64,000 nucleotides of DNA from Chryseosolibacter sp036402075 (GTDB lineage Bacteria; Bacteroidota; Bacteroidia; Cytophagales; Cyclobacteriaceae): NCBI GenBank assembly GCA_036402075.1, contig DASWTP010000066.1:1-64000 (forward strand). The letters run 5' to 3'. The position numbers and the translations under genes were made by a program. This document shows, one piece after another, positions 25,417 through 33,731 of the stretch (position 1 is the stretch's first letter; every line of letters begins with the position of its first letter). The notes below the pieces were generated by a model. It searched no databases, was not told the DNA's origin, and saw only the letters and a program-made list of their open reading frames with translations.

Positions 25417-26520
25417 GTGAACACATCCGCCTTTGATTCTGAATTTCAACAATGGCTGACCCGGACGGAGACCATTGTTACGCTCGATCCGATCGGTTTC
25501 GATAACCACATCGACACGCTGCACTCGCTGAATCAGAAAAAGATGACGAAGGAGATCATTCAACTTTTGTATGATCTTCTTCCCCTCCCCGATGCTCTTG
25601 AGAATTTCACCTATGAAGAAGCTGTAGCCACCATGCGCGACCTCGGCATTTTTATCGGCATTCTCAAGAAACTGGGAATTGAACCCGTTGAAGTTGTACC
25701 CGAGCTTGAATACGTGCTGCTGGTACTCATGGTGAAAACCGATCTTCCCCCACGCGACACCCTCATCCACTACACCTCATGGAACCCTGACGGGTTGCGA
25801 ATGCGAACGTATACCGGCCTGGCAGACGAGAAATGCCTGATTGAGAGTGTAAAGATGGCTATGCCAGATCTCTTCAGCGCTATCCTTGATCTGCAGAAAC
25901 TGCACTCCGTTGACATCAGTGATCCCATATTTGCAATCCTGTGCCAGAACGTGCAGGAAAAGATCAGCGGGATGGTGCGCGGGATTGTTCACGCGAAGCG
26001 CAATGTGTCTCCAGCCGTTTTTGCAAACGAACTCCGGTTTTACTACGATCCTATCAAAGTTGATTACGGCAAGGATTACATCGGTCCTGGCGCTGTGGAA
26101 ATGCCCATGTTTGTTTTCGATCACCTCCTGTGGAGCTGCGATTGCAGTGATGAGTACTATTCAAAGTTCAAGGAAGGCTATTTGCTCTATAACCTGAACT
26201 TTGTTGGGGAAATCTACTGGAACTTCAAAAACAAACCATCCCTGCTCTCGATTGCCATTGAACGACTCAAAACCAGTGCGGACGCAAGCACGTTGCGATC
26301 TGCGTACCAGATCAACCAGTTAGGCACGATACTCAAAAGCTTTCGGATGCCACACAAGAAACTGGCGGAAAATGCATACGCGCACGGTGAAGAACACCAT
26401 AAAACGAAAGGAAGCGGAGGTTACTCCACGAATATACTGGAGCAAATCCTCGCGCTTCAAAATGAACGGTTCTCAAATCTTCAGCACGCACTTGCCAGTG
26501 CGGAGCGCGTGGCGAAGTAA
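25417..26520 (+). CDS. Protein resembling the PrnB/indoleamine 2,3-dioxygenase haem superfamily (DUF1864-like)
   Basis: A 367-residue, mostly helical soluble protein starting with GTG. Three stretches recall the PrnB/IDO/TDO haem superfamily: a central NELRFYYDPIKVDYGKDY, followed by GPGAVEMPMFVFDHLLW, and a C-terminal EEHHKTKGSGGYSTNIL. The last part mimics the TDO signature (His, then GTGG or GSGG) in which the His binds haem iron. PrnB rearranges 7-chlorotryptophan; other members oxidise indoles. The recognition rests on motifs seen by eye and could be wrong. It follows the SpoIIAA-like gene by 7 bases. It is not next to any tryptophan or halogenase gene, so the substrate is unknown. Confidence 0.5.
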   Translation: MNTSAFDSEFQQWLTRTETIVTLDPIGFDNHIDTLHSLNQKKMTKEIIQLLYDLLPLPDALENFTYEEAVATMRDLGIFIGILKKLGIEPVEVVPELEYVLLVLMVKTDLPPRDTLIHYTSWNPDGLRMRTYTGLADEKCLIESVKMAMPDLFSAILDLQKLHSVDISDPIFAILCQNVQEKISGMVRGIVHAKRNVSPAVFANELRFYYDPIKVDYGKDYIGPGAVEMPMFVFDHLLWSCDCSDEYYSKFKEGYLLYNLNFVGEIYWNFKNKPSLLSIAIERLKTSADASTLRSAYQINQLGTILKSFRMPHKKLAENAYAHGEEHHKTKGSGGYSTNILEQILALQNERFSNLQHALASAERVAK

Positions 26521-26523
26521 AAT

Positions 26524-26644
26524 GTGTTCAGGTGTTCATGTGCTCAAGTTCGGCCTCAACGAAATTAGTTCTTTTCGGATGAGTAATGTCTGAACGGACG
26601 GAATTGAGGCACGCGAAAACCTGAGCACATAAGCACCTGCACAC
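26524..26644. repeat. Long imperfect palindrome between convergent genes
   Basis: The left arm (from 26524, containing AGGTGTTCATGTGCTCAAG) pairs with the right arm ending at 26644 (revcomp AGGTGCTTATGTGCTCAGG). A further inner pair is GCCTCAA/TTGAGGC. The two gene ends face each other here. The shape is that of a dispersed intergenic palindrome or a large bidirectional terminator; only one copy is seen in this window. Confidence 0.7.
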
Positions 26645-26655
26645 ATGAGCACATC

Positions 26656-29433
26656 TTAGTTGTTCGTCTTCAACTTCACATCCCCGGTTGGTTTGATCAT
26701 ATTTCCGTCAGCATCGATAGCAATGATCTCGCTGAACCCGACTTCCTTCAACCCTGACATGATTTTTTCTTTGTCGCCAACCACAAACCAGGTGAGTTTC
26801 TCAGGGCTTACAAGTTGCTTGCTCACCTTGCGGACTTCATCAAGCGTCAACGCGCGAACGTTTTTATCGTACGTCTTGTAGTAATCGTCTGGCAACCCAT
26901 ATTTCACGATCTCTTCAATTGATCCGCTCACGGAGCTATTGGTCTCCCAGCGACCGGGAAGCTGAAGAACGGTGTTATTCTTGGTGCGGTCAAATTCTTC
27001 CTGTGTCATCGGTTTATCGCCAACAAACGCTTTGAATTCTTTCATAATCTCCTGCACTGACTCTTTCGTTTTATCGGTCTGTACGGGCGCATACGCAAGC
27101 AGCGGACGCTGGCCTTTTGCATCCCACACAAAACTTCCGGCACCATATGACCAATGCTTATCTTCACGGAGGTTCATGTTGAGGCGGGAGGTGAAATCGC
27201 CACCAAAAACACTCATCATTGACTCACGTGCAATCTCCGGAACCTTGCCGTAGGGATCCACAAGGTAGCCTACCATGATCACGGATTGCTGCGACTCCGG
27301 CTTATCGATCACGTATACCGTGTTCGTTTTAGCTTTTGCGGCAGCCGCCAGATTTTTCTTAGGAACATCTGCGCGCTTCCACTTGTCAAAGCGTTTTTCA
27401 AGACCATTGACAAGATCTTTCATTTCGATATCACCAACAACTACCAGGGTTCCGTTGTTTGGTTTGAACCATGTGTCGTAAAACTTGATAATATCTTCGC
27501 GGGTAATGGAATTAACCGTTTCAACGTATCCGGTTCCTGTCAACGGGTTGCTGTAGGCGTGCCCTGTTCCATACAGGAATTTTGGCAACGCACGCATGGC
27601 CATCTGGAAGGGTTGCGTACCCTCGCGCTTGATGGAATTCAATTGCTGGTCGCGCAGACGTTTAAATTCGTTCTCTGAAAAAGCGGGATTTAACAACACA
27701 TCGGCATACAAATCGAGTGATGGTTCGAGCGTAAGCTTGAGTGTGCTCATGTAAACATAGGAGGCATCGAGGTCTGAATACGATGAAATACTTCCACCCA
27801 ACGTTTGCAGCTTGTCGCTGATTTGCAGCGCATCCATCGTCTTGGTCCCTTCGTCAAGAAGGTTGAGGCTTAGCGCGGCTGTTCCAGGCTTTGCATATTG
27901 GTCGGCTGCGTATCCTGCATCAAGCACAAGGTTCATCGTTACGTTTGGCGTGTTCTTTCGCTGTGCAAGCACCACCTTCAAACCGTTTTTCAATGTTGAC
28001 GTTTGCAGGTCAGGAAACGATGATGCAGGCTGCGTGCCAAGGGCAGGGACTTTCGAGCGATCAGCTTCGCTTCCCGTCACCTGGTATGTCGGGAACGGAG
28101 TACACACAATGGTATGCTTTCCTGAACTCAGCCAGTCTTTAATTGCTTTGTGAACATCGGCAACGGTGGCTTCAGCAAGGATTTTCAGATCCTGTTTGTA
28201 TGCATCCGGACTGCCGCCATAGACTTCGAACTCTGCCAGCACGTCTGACTTTCCACCAAAGCCTCCGATGCGTTCAAGTCCCTTGATCATGTTTGCAAAG
28301 TATTCTGAACGCACGCGATCGAGCTCAGCCTGGGTAGGTCCGTTCTTGATCAATTCGTCAAGGATCGCGATGGTTGCAGCCTCAACTTTAGCAGGATCAT
28401 TTCCGGGCTTTACACGAACCTGTGTTGCAAACCGGCCACTGAGTTCCTGTGCATAGTTGTACGCACTCACAATCGTTGCGATCTGGTCTTCATATACCAG
28501 TTTCTTGAAGAGGCGTGAGCTCTTTCCGCTGCTGAGGATGAGGCCAGCCAGATCAAGGTAAACTGATTCTTTAGATCCCCACTGTGGTGTATTCCAGTAC
28601 ATGCTCACACGCGCTTCGGTAACAAGGTCCTGGTATGACTGACGCGTATCTTGTGTACGTTTCGCAATGTTTACTTCCGGCTTTGCAAGCGATGGCCCGG
28701 CAGGAATGTTCCCAAAGTATTTCTTTACCTTTTCGATCACCTCGTCTGTCTTCACGTCACCGGCAACTACGATCACCGAGTTCGCTGCGCCATAATAGGT
28801 TTTGAACCAATCTTTAACATCGTCAAGCGATGCTGCGTTAAGGTCATCCATTGATCCGATCACAGTCCACGAGTATGGGTGCCCGGCCGGATACGAAGCT
28901 TTCGTGGCCATTTCCCATTCTCTTCCATAGGGTTGATTCTCACCCTGGCGCTTTTCATTCTGCACGACACCGCGCTGCTCGTCAAGGCGGGCCTGATCGA
29001 TCACACCAAGCAAATGTCCCATGCGATCAGACTCAAGCCAAAGCACCTGGTCTAGCGCAGCTACAGGAACGTTTTGAAAATAATTTGTACGATCGCTGTT
29101 GGTTGTTCCATTGAGATCAGTGGCACCGATCGACTCGAGCGCTTTAAAGTAATCATTGTTAAAGTGTTCGCTTCCATTGAACATCAGGTGCTCGAACAGG
29201 TGTGCAAAACCCGACTTACCGGTCTTTTCATTTTTGGAACCTACGTGATACCACACGTTCACCGCCACAATAGGTGCTTTGTGATCTTCATGGACAATGA
29301 GGCGTAACCCGTTATCGAGCACAACTTTCTTGTACGGGATATCGATGTTTGCAGGGTTAACGAGTGTTGAAGTCTGGGATTGCGCAGAAAGGACAACGCA
29401 AAATCCCAAGAGTAAAAAGAGATACTTTTTCAT
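26656..29433 (-). CDS. M16 family zinc peptidase, two-module (insulinase-like), secreted
   Basis: A 925-residue protein with a signal peptide (LFLLLGFCVVLSAQSQ). The first M16 module (about 30-450) holds the inverted zinc motif HLFEH (His78, Glu81, His82) and the downstream Glu helix in RGVVQNEKRQGENQ. The second module (about 470-910) is the inactive partner half, with SFPDLQTSTLKNGLKVVLAQ and no HxxEH. Active and inactive halves joined in one chain is a common arrangement. The enzyme should be periplasmic or outer-membrane exposed and degrade peptides. It is a single gene: a palindrome lies at its 3' side and an inverted repeat upstream. Confidence 0.95.
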   Translation of the reverse strand: MKKYLFLLLGFCVVLSAQSQTSTLVNPANIDIPYKKVVLDNGLRLIVHEDHKAPIVAVNVWYHVGSKNEKTGKSGFAHLFEHLMFNGSEHFNNDYFKALESIGATDLNGTTNSDRTNYFQNVPVAALDQVLWLESDRMGHLLGVIDQARLDEQRGVVQNEKRQGENQPYGREWEMATKASYPAGHPYSWTVIGSMDDLNAASLDDVKDWFKTYYGAANSVIVVAGDVKTDEVIEKVKKYFGNIPAGPSLAKPEVNIAKRTQDTRQSYQDLVTEARVSMYWNTPQWGSKESVYLDLAGLILSSGKSSRLFKKLVYEDQIATIVSAYNYAQELSGRFATQVRVKPGNDPAKVEAATIAILDELIKNGPTQAELDRVRSEYFANMIKGLERIGGFGGKSDVLAEFEVYGGSPDAYKQDLKILAEATVADVHKAIKDWLSSGKHTIVCTPFPTYQVTGSEADRSKVPALGTQPASSFPDLQTSTLKNGLKVVLAQRKNTPNVTMNLVLDAGYAADQYAKPGTAALSLNLLDEGTKTMDALQISDKLQTLGGSISSYSDLDASYVYMSTLKLTLEPSLDLYADVLLNPAFSENEFKRLRDQQLNSIKREGTQPFQMAMRALPKFLYGTGHAYSNPLTGTGYVETVNSITREDIIKFYDTWFKPNNGTLVVVGDIEMKDLVNGLEKRFDKWKRADVPKKNLAAAAKAKTNTVYVIDKPESQQSVIMVGYLVDPYGKVPEIARESMMSVFGGDFTSRLNMNLREDKHWSYGAGSFVWDAKGQRPLLAYAPVQTDKTKESVQEIMKEFKAFVGDKPMTQEEFDRTKNNTVLQLPGRWETNSSVSGSIEEIVKYGLPDDYYKTYDKNVRALTLDEVRKVSKQLVSPEKLTWFVVGDKEKIMSGLKEVGFSEIIAIDADGNMIKPTGDVKLKTNN

Positions 29434-29496
29434 AAAGGGTGTTTTAAGGGTAACTAATATAGTGGATTACTCCTAAACACGCCAATCAATGGCTTC

Positions 29497-29550
29497 AAGC
29501 TACAAGCTGCGTACAGCTAAATCAATTATCGCTACCCCCACTTGTAGCTT
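29497..29550 (-). repeat. Inverted repeat, possible terminator
   Basis: AAGCTACAAG (29497-29506) and CTTGTAGCTT (29541-29550) are perfect 10-base inverted arms. They lie just past the 3' end of the small Arg-rich gene on the minus strand, ahead of the peptidase gene. A long loop and no T-run on that strand make termination uncertain. Confidence 0.5.
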
Positions 29551-29601
29551 CCAGCCCTTTTTAACGGTCACGCAACGTGATACTCATTTACCCTTTGGGC
29601 G

Positions 29602-29922
29602 TCAATTGACTCTTTCCTGCTGATCGTGTTTCTGCCGTCTGATGTCGCGATTTGCTTTGTTCTGTTTGCGGGCAAGGCGGGCGCGTTCGCCAGCGGTCAC
29701 TGTGCCATCCGCTTTCGCTCTTCGCTCGGCACGCCTGATGTGGCGTTGTTCTGCGCGAAGTCTGCGCGTTTCGGTCCGGGTAAGTTCGCCTGAGGCGGCT
29801 CCCTGCCTGATTCGCGCACGCTGAGTCTGCTGGCGTTCGTCAACAACGGGAGTGCTTTGAGAAAACGTTTTGCCCACTCCTGCCAGGAGCATCAGCAATG
29901 CTATAACGATGATTTTTTTCAT
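29602..29922 (-). CDS. Secreted Arg/Lys-rich small protein
   Basis: A 106-residue protein with a signal peptide (IIVIALLMLLAGVGKTFSQ), then a strongly basic, helical mature part full of Arg, Lys, Gln and Ala (TRTETRRLRAEQRHIRRAER, later ERARLARKQNKANRDIRRQ). No aromatic core is present, so it is likely an extended or coiled-coil helix. ATG at 29922 is chosen since the signal begins there; a longer frame adds 36 residues of leader. Similar short basic secreted helices are widespread in Bacteroidota with no assigned function; binding to nucleic acid or an acidic polymer is only a guess. Confidence 0.75.
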   Translation of the reverse strand: MKKIIVIALLMLLAGVGKTFSQSTPVVDERQQTQRARIRQGAASGELTRTETRRLRAEQRHIRRAERRAKADGTVTAGERARLARKQNKANRDIRRQKHDQQERVN

Positions 29923-29965
29923 AATTCTGATGTTTGGGTATTTGACATCAGAACAGAGCAAAGGT

Positions 29966-32059
29966 TTAAAGCGGCACTGAAGAAATTGCTGCAAACTGTT
30001 TTTGCTGCGGGAAACGCACCACAAATTCACTCCCCTTACCTTGTTGGGTAGTGAGCTCGATTTTTCCTTTCAGGCGATCAACCAGAATTTTTACAATCGC
30101 AAGGCCAAGGCCATTTGACGTTTCGCCTGCCGTTGGACGTGCACTCAGCTTCTTGAACTTCTTAAACAAAAATTCCTGGTCGTGTGAAGAAAAACCGGGG
30201 CCACGGTCTTTTACGCTGATCCAGAAATCATACTCCGTACGATCTGCTGAGATGTCAACAATCGAGTTCTTTGGCGAAAATTTAATAGCGTTCGAAAGCA
30301 GGTTGTCAAAGATGCGATCCAGGTATGAGCGATCGGTAAAGATCTCTTCGTTTTCCACACGCTTGATGTTAAGATGAATTCCCTTGCTTGCGGCACGCTG
30401 CTGGAACGCCTCTGTTTTCTCAAGGAGGAAATGGCTAATATCGAATGTCGTGTAGTTAGGTTCTACGTTCTCCTCGATCATATGAACGTCAAGCAGGTCG
30501 GTGATCAGGTCCAGGCCTGAGCCGGTTGCATCACGCATCATCGCCAGGTAGTTTCGCTGCTCTGGTGTGAGCTTGTTATCCATCTCCATCAGGTAGATCA
30601 ATCCATCGATCCGGTTCAACGGAGATTTGAGATCGTGTGCTACAATGCTCATCAGCGTGTCTTTCTCGTGATTGAGGTCCGACAACTGTTGGTTGCGTTT
30701 TGACAGCTTATCGTTCTGGGTGATGATCTCACCACGCTGCGTTTGAATTTCTTCGTTCTGCTTTAACAGCTTTTCATTGATCGACCTGCGCTTTGTGGCG
30801 TTCAACCATTGAAGCAGTCCAACCATTGAGATAAATCCGATGATCACAATCAGGATCAGATTCTGCAATTTCTGCTGTTGAACTTTCGAAGCGATCTTTT
30901 CCTGGTCAGCCTTCAACATCGCGTTCTCCTGTTCTTTCCGTTGAATGTCGATTTCAAATTGCAAGCGCTCCACTTGACGGGTAAGGTCGAGGTCCTTAAT
31001 GGAGTCTTTCAGGATGAGGTATTGATTCTGATGGTTGATACTTCCTGGTGTATCGTGAAGTTTTTCGGAAACCTTCCAGAGGTGGTAATAAGCCTCCATC
31101 TTTCCGTTCAGGTCTTTGATGCGGTCGGCAACATCGAGGGCGATCTCAAACTGCTTCCTGGCGCCCATAAGATCATTTTTCTGAAGCAGGATCAACCCCA
31201 TAGTCTGATAGGCCTGTGGCATCATGCGCAGATTGTTCTTTCTGAGAATGACGTCCATTCCTTCTTTTGAAATAGCTTCTGCTTCCTTCAGCCGCCCCTT
31301 AGCCAGGTAACTCTCCGCCAGGTAGGTCTTGATTTCCGCCAGGTTGATTTCATCGTTGATCGTGTGACCTGTAGAATCCGCCATCCTCAGGTAATGGATC
31401 GCCTTCTCCGGGTTGTTCGAATCCTGGTAGTGGCGAGCCAGATAAACGAGTGCTGACATGATGTCTCGCGGATTTCCTAACGCGAGTCTGATTTCATATG
31501 CTTTTAAATAATTCTCTTCGGCATTCTCATAGTCGCGCTGACTCTTGTAAAGGTTCGCCAGGCTCTGATACGTGTAAGCAACACCTGAAGAATCATTGAT
31601 GGCGGTGAAAATTGACCGGGCTGTTACAAAGTAGTCGTACGACCGTGAAAGGATTCCCTGCTCATAGAACAACCTCCCGATGTTATTATTAGCATGCGCG
31701 ATTTGTAGTGAGTCATTCTGCGAGGTGGCAATCTCAAGCGCTTTCGAATAGAATTCAAAGGCTTTAAGGCGCTCTCCCTTATAGTTCTGCGCTATCCCAA
31801 GCACGTTTACCGCCCTGGCAAGGCCTTTCGTGAGCTTAAGTTTGAGACCGAGATCATAGGCAATTTCACTATAATATATCGTGCTGTCGGGATAAGCAAA
31901 CCGGTACTCCCAGGCAAGGTCGTTTAGCGCATTGTAGCGTTGCTCACTTTCTTGCGTTGGAAGCGTTAACTTGATTTTTTCAATTAATTCCAGGTTTTGA
32001 GAAAAGGCCGACAAAGGCAAAAACAGCCACAAATAGAGGAAAAAACGATACTGCTTCAC
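29966..32059 (-). CDS. TPR-containing membrane sensor histidine kinase
   Basis: Translated from the GTG at 32059, it is a 697-residue kinase. Signal-like start (FFLYLWLFLPLSAFSQ), periplasmic TPR array of six or more repeats (about 20-330), then a single membrane helix (LILIVIIGFISMVGLLQWL, about 404-422), a short coiled coil, HisKA with His475 (IVAHDLKSPLNR) and HATPase (NLLSNAIKFSP, KDRGPGFSSHD, GLGLAIVK). Such TPR kinases are typical of Bacteroidota. GTG is preferred because the signal peptide starts there; a longer ATG version at 32101 would prefix 14 polar residues. No response regulator is next to it. Confidence 0.9.
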   Translation of the reverse strand: MKQYRFFLYLWLFLPLSAFSQNLELIEKIKLTLPTQESEQRYNALNDLAWEYRFAYPDSTIYYSEIAYDLGLKLKLTKGLARAVNVLGIAQNYKGERLKAFEFYSKALEIATSQNDSLQIAHANNNIGRLFYEQGILSRSYDYFVTARSIFTAINDSSGVAYTYQSLANLYKSQRDYENAEENYLKAYEIRLALGNPRDIMSALVYLARHYQDSNNPEKAIHYLRMADSTGHTINDEINLAEIKTYLAESYLAKGRLKEAEAISKEGMDVILRKNNLRMMPQAYQTMGLILLQKNDLMGARKQFEIALDVADRIKDLNGKMEAYYHLWKVSEKLHDTPGSINHQNQYLILKDSIKDLDLTRQVERLQFEIDIQRKEQENAMLKADQEKIASKVQQQKLQNLILIVIIGFISMVGLLQWLNATKRRSINEKLLKQNEEIQTQRGEIITQNDKLSKRNQQLSDLNHEKDTLMSIVAHDLKSPLNRIDGLIYLMEMDNKLTPEQRNYLAMMRDATGSGLDLITDLLDVHMIEENVEPNYTTFDISHFLLEKTEAFQQRAASKGIHLNIKRVENEEIFTDRSYLDRIFDNLLSNAIKFSPKNSIVDISADRTEYDFWISVKDRGPGFSSHDQEFLFKKFKKLSARPTAGETSNGLGLAIVKILVDRLKGKIELTTQQGKGSEFVVRFPQQKQFAAISSVPL

Positions 32060-32158
32060 AGGATTCAGCCTTCTGGGGGTATGGGTTAGACAAAAGTACA
32101 AAATCCCTTAACGACTTTTACAACTCAGGGTTCTACGATTTTGCTGTCCGGCTGCCTC

Positions 32159-33430
32159 TTATCGCTCTTCAAAATTCAGATCACGACCATAAGTTTCATC
32201 AATAGCCCGCAAAGCGATAAAAGCGATGATAATGGTACATAGCCCTACAGCGAGCGCTCCGTAAATAATTCCGCGGTTCAGTGCCTCCGCGTGTCCCACA
32301 AGTGGCGCATAATGTTCGGTTATTGAGTCGCGTAAAAATTTAAAAAACAAGGTAAGTGGGATCACGGTGCCACGGATAAAATTCGGAACGGAGGTGGCCA
32401 CAGTCGAGCGAAGGTTTGTTCCAAATTGCTCTGCCGCGATCGTCACAAACAATGCCCAGTAGCCAATGCCGAAGCCCAGAATGAAACATGTCACATAGAA
32501 AAAGTCGGTCGATTTGATCGGTGAAAACAGATACAATAGAACAAACAAAAGCGTAAGTACGATAAAGAGCGTTACCACTTTTTTGCGTGAACCGATCCGC
32601 TGGCTTAAAAAACCGCTAGAAAGATCCCCAAGAGCGAGTCCAAGGTAGCTGTACATAACCGCTTTACCCGCGGAGTTGACGCCCGGAATCGAAAGCGCAC
32701 CGGCAAACTCAGGTGAGAACGTGATGAGAATTCCGATGGCATACCAGATTGGCAGACCAATAAAGATGCATCCGATAAAGCGTTTGAATCGAATTCTATT
32801 TTCAAAAAGCTGCAAGAAATTTCCACGCGGAATCTCCTTTGTTTTTGTTTTTAAAAACAGTCCTGACTCGAACACACTGATACGGGCGACCAAGAGAAGT
32901 ATACCCAGCCCCCCTCCAATAAAATACGCGACTTTCCAATCAAAAATATCAGCAACAAAATTAGCGAGTACCGCACCCAATACGCCAACACCCGCAACAA
33001 TAGCAGTTCCATATCCACGCAAGTGGGTAGGTAACGTCTCCGAAACCAGGGTTATCCCTGCACCTAGTTCGCCTGCAAGTCCGATTCCTGCGATGAACCT
33101 GAGTATCTTATACTGTTCTACTGTTTCAACAAACCCATTAGCGATATTGGCCAGTGAGTACAGTAAAATCGATCCGAATAAAACCGACAGTCTGCCTCGT
33201 TTGTCGCCCATGATTCCCCAGACGATTCCACCAAGAAGCAGCCCGCCCATTTGAACCTGGAGTAATACTTCCCCCTGTGTAAAAAGCTCTGACTCGGGAA
33301 CACCTAACGAAATCAAACTCGGCCGTCTCACAATGCTGAAAAGCAGCAAGTCGTAGATGTCAACAAAATACCCTAGTGCGGCAACAATTACTGGAAGACT
33401 GAATAGCTTTCGGAGGTCAGAATTATTCAT
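32159..33430 (-). CDS. MFS transporter (metabolite:H+ symporter type)
   Basis: A 423-residue permease with about 12 helices. The family signature between helices 2 and 3, GGIVWGIMGDKRGRLSVLFG, is intact, and helix 4 has RFIAGIGLAGELGAGITLVS, both close to the metabolite:H+ symporter subfamily (sialate or dicarboxylate type). The repeat signature in the second half (SGFLSQRIGSRKK) is also present. The N-terminus has no signal. It lies alone, reading toward the kinase gene. The substrate cannot be predicted from the neighbours. Confidence 0.9.
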   Translation of the reverse strand: MNNSDLRKLFSLPVIVAALGYFVDIYDLLLFSIVRRPSLISLGVPESELFTQGEVLLQVQMGGLLLGGIVWGIMGDKRGRLSVLFGSILLYSLANIANGFVETVEQYKILRFIAGIGLAGELGAGITLVSETLPTHLRGYGTAIVAGVGVLGAVLANFVADIFDWKVAYFIGGGLGILLLVARISVFESGLFLKTKTKEIPRGNFLQLFENRIRFKRFIGCIFIGLPIWYAIGILITFSPEFAGALSIPGVNSAGKAVMYSYLGLALGDLSSGFLSQRIGSRKKVVTLFIVLTLLFVLLYLFSPIKSTDFFYVTCFILGFGIGYWALFVTIAAEQFGTNLRSTVATSVPNFIRGTVIPLTLFFKFLRDSITEHYAPLVGHAEALNRGIIYGALAVGLCTIIIAFIALRAIDETYGRDLNFEER

Positions 33431-33472
33431 GTGAGCGGAATTCTTCCAAGTTTACACGTTCGAGAGCAGAAT

Positions 33473-33556
33473 GCAAAAAGCTTAAAGCATAAAGCATAAA
33501 GCGTAAAGCAAAAAGCAAAAAGCTTAAAGCGTAAAGCAAAAAGCGTAAAGCAGAAA
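33473..33556. repeat. 7-bp tandem repeat array (GCNNAAA x 12)
   Basis: Twelve uninterrupted 7-base units of the form GCNNAAA, with NN being AA, TT, AT, AT, GT, AA, AA, TT, GT, AA, GT and AG, run from 33473 to 33556. The array is intergenic, between the 5' end of the MFS gene and the VPS10-like gene. The period and length suit slipped-strand variation in copy number, which could shift promoter spacing of either neighbour. Confidence 0.9.
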
Positions 33557-33731
33557 GGAGACCCAGTGATCCCCGAATTCAACTAAAGACCCCAATAACT
33601 TTTCCGAGTACCTAGCTCCCAGCTACCCGGTCTTCCAGGCACCCTTCCCTCTGTCCTTCCCGTCCGTCACATTCCTTGGCGGAAATTCATAAATTAACAT
33701 TAAATCGTTCCCTAAACCTAAACCTTTCACT

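Noticed and set aside
33473..33556. CRISPR-like array
   Set aside because: The period is only 7 bases with no unique spacers and no cas genes; it is a simple tandem repeat.
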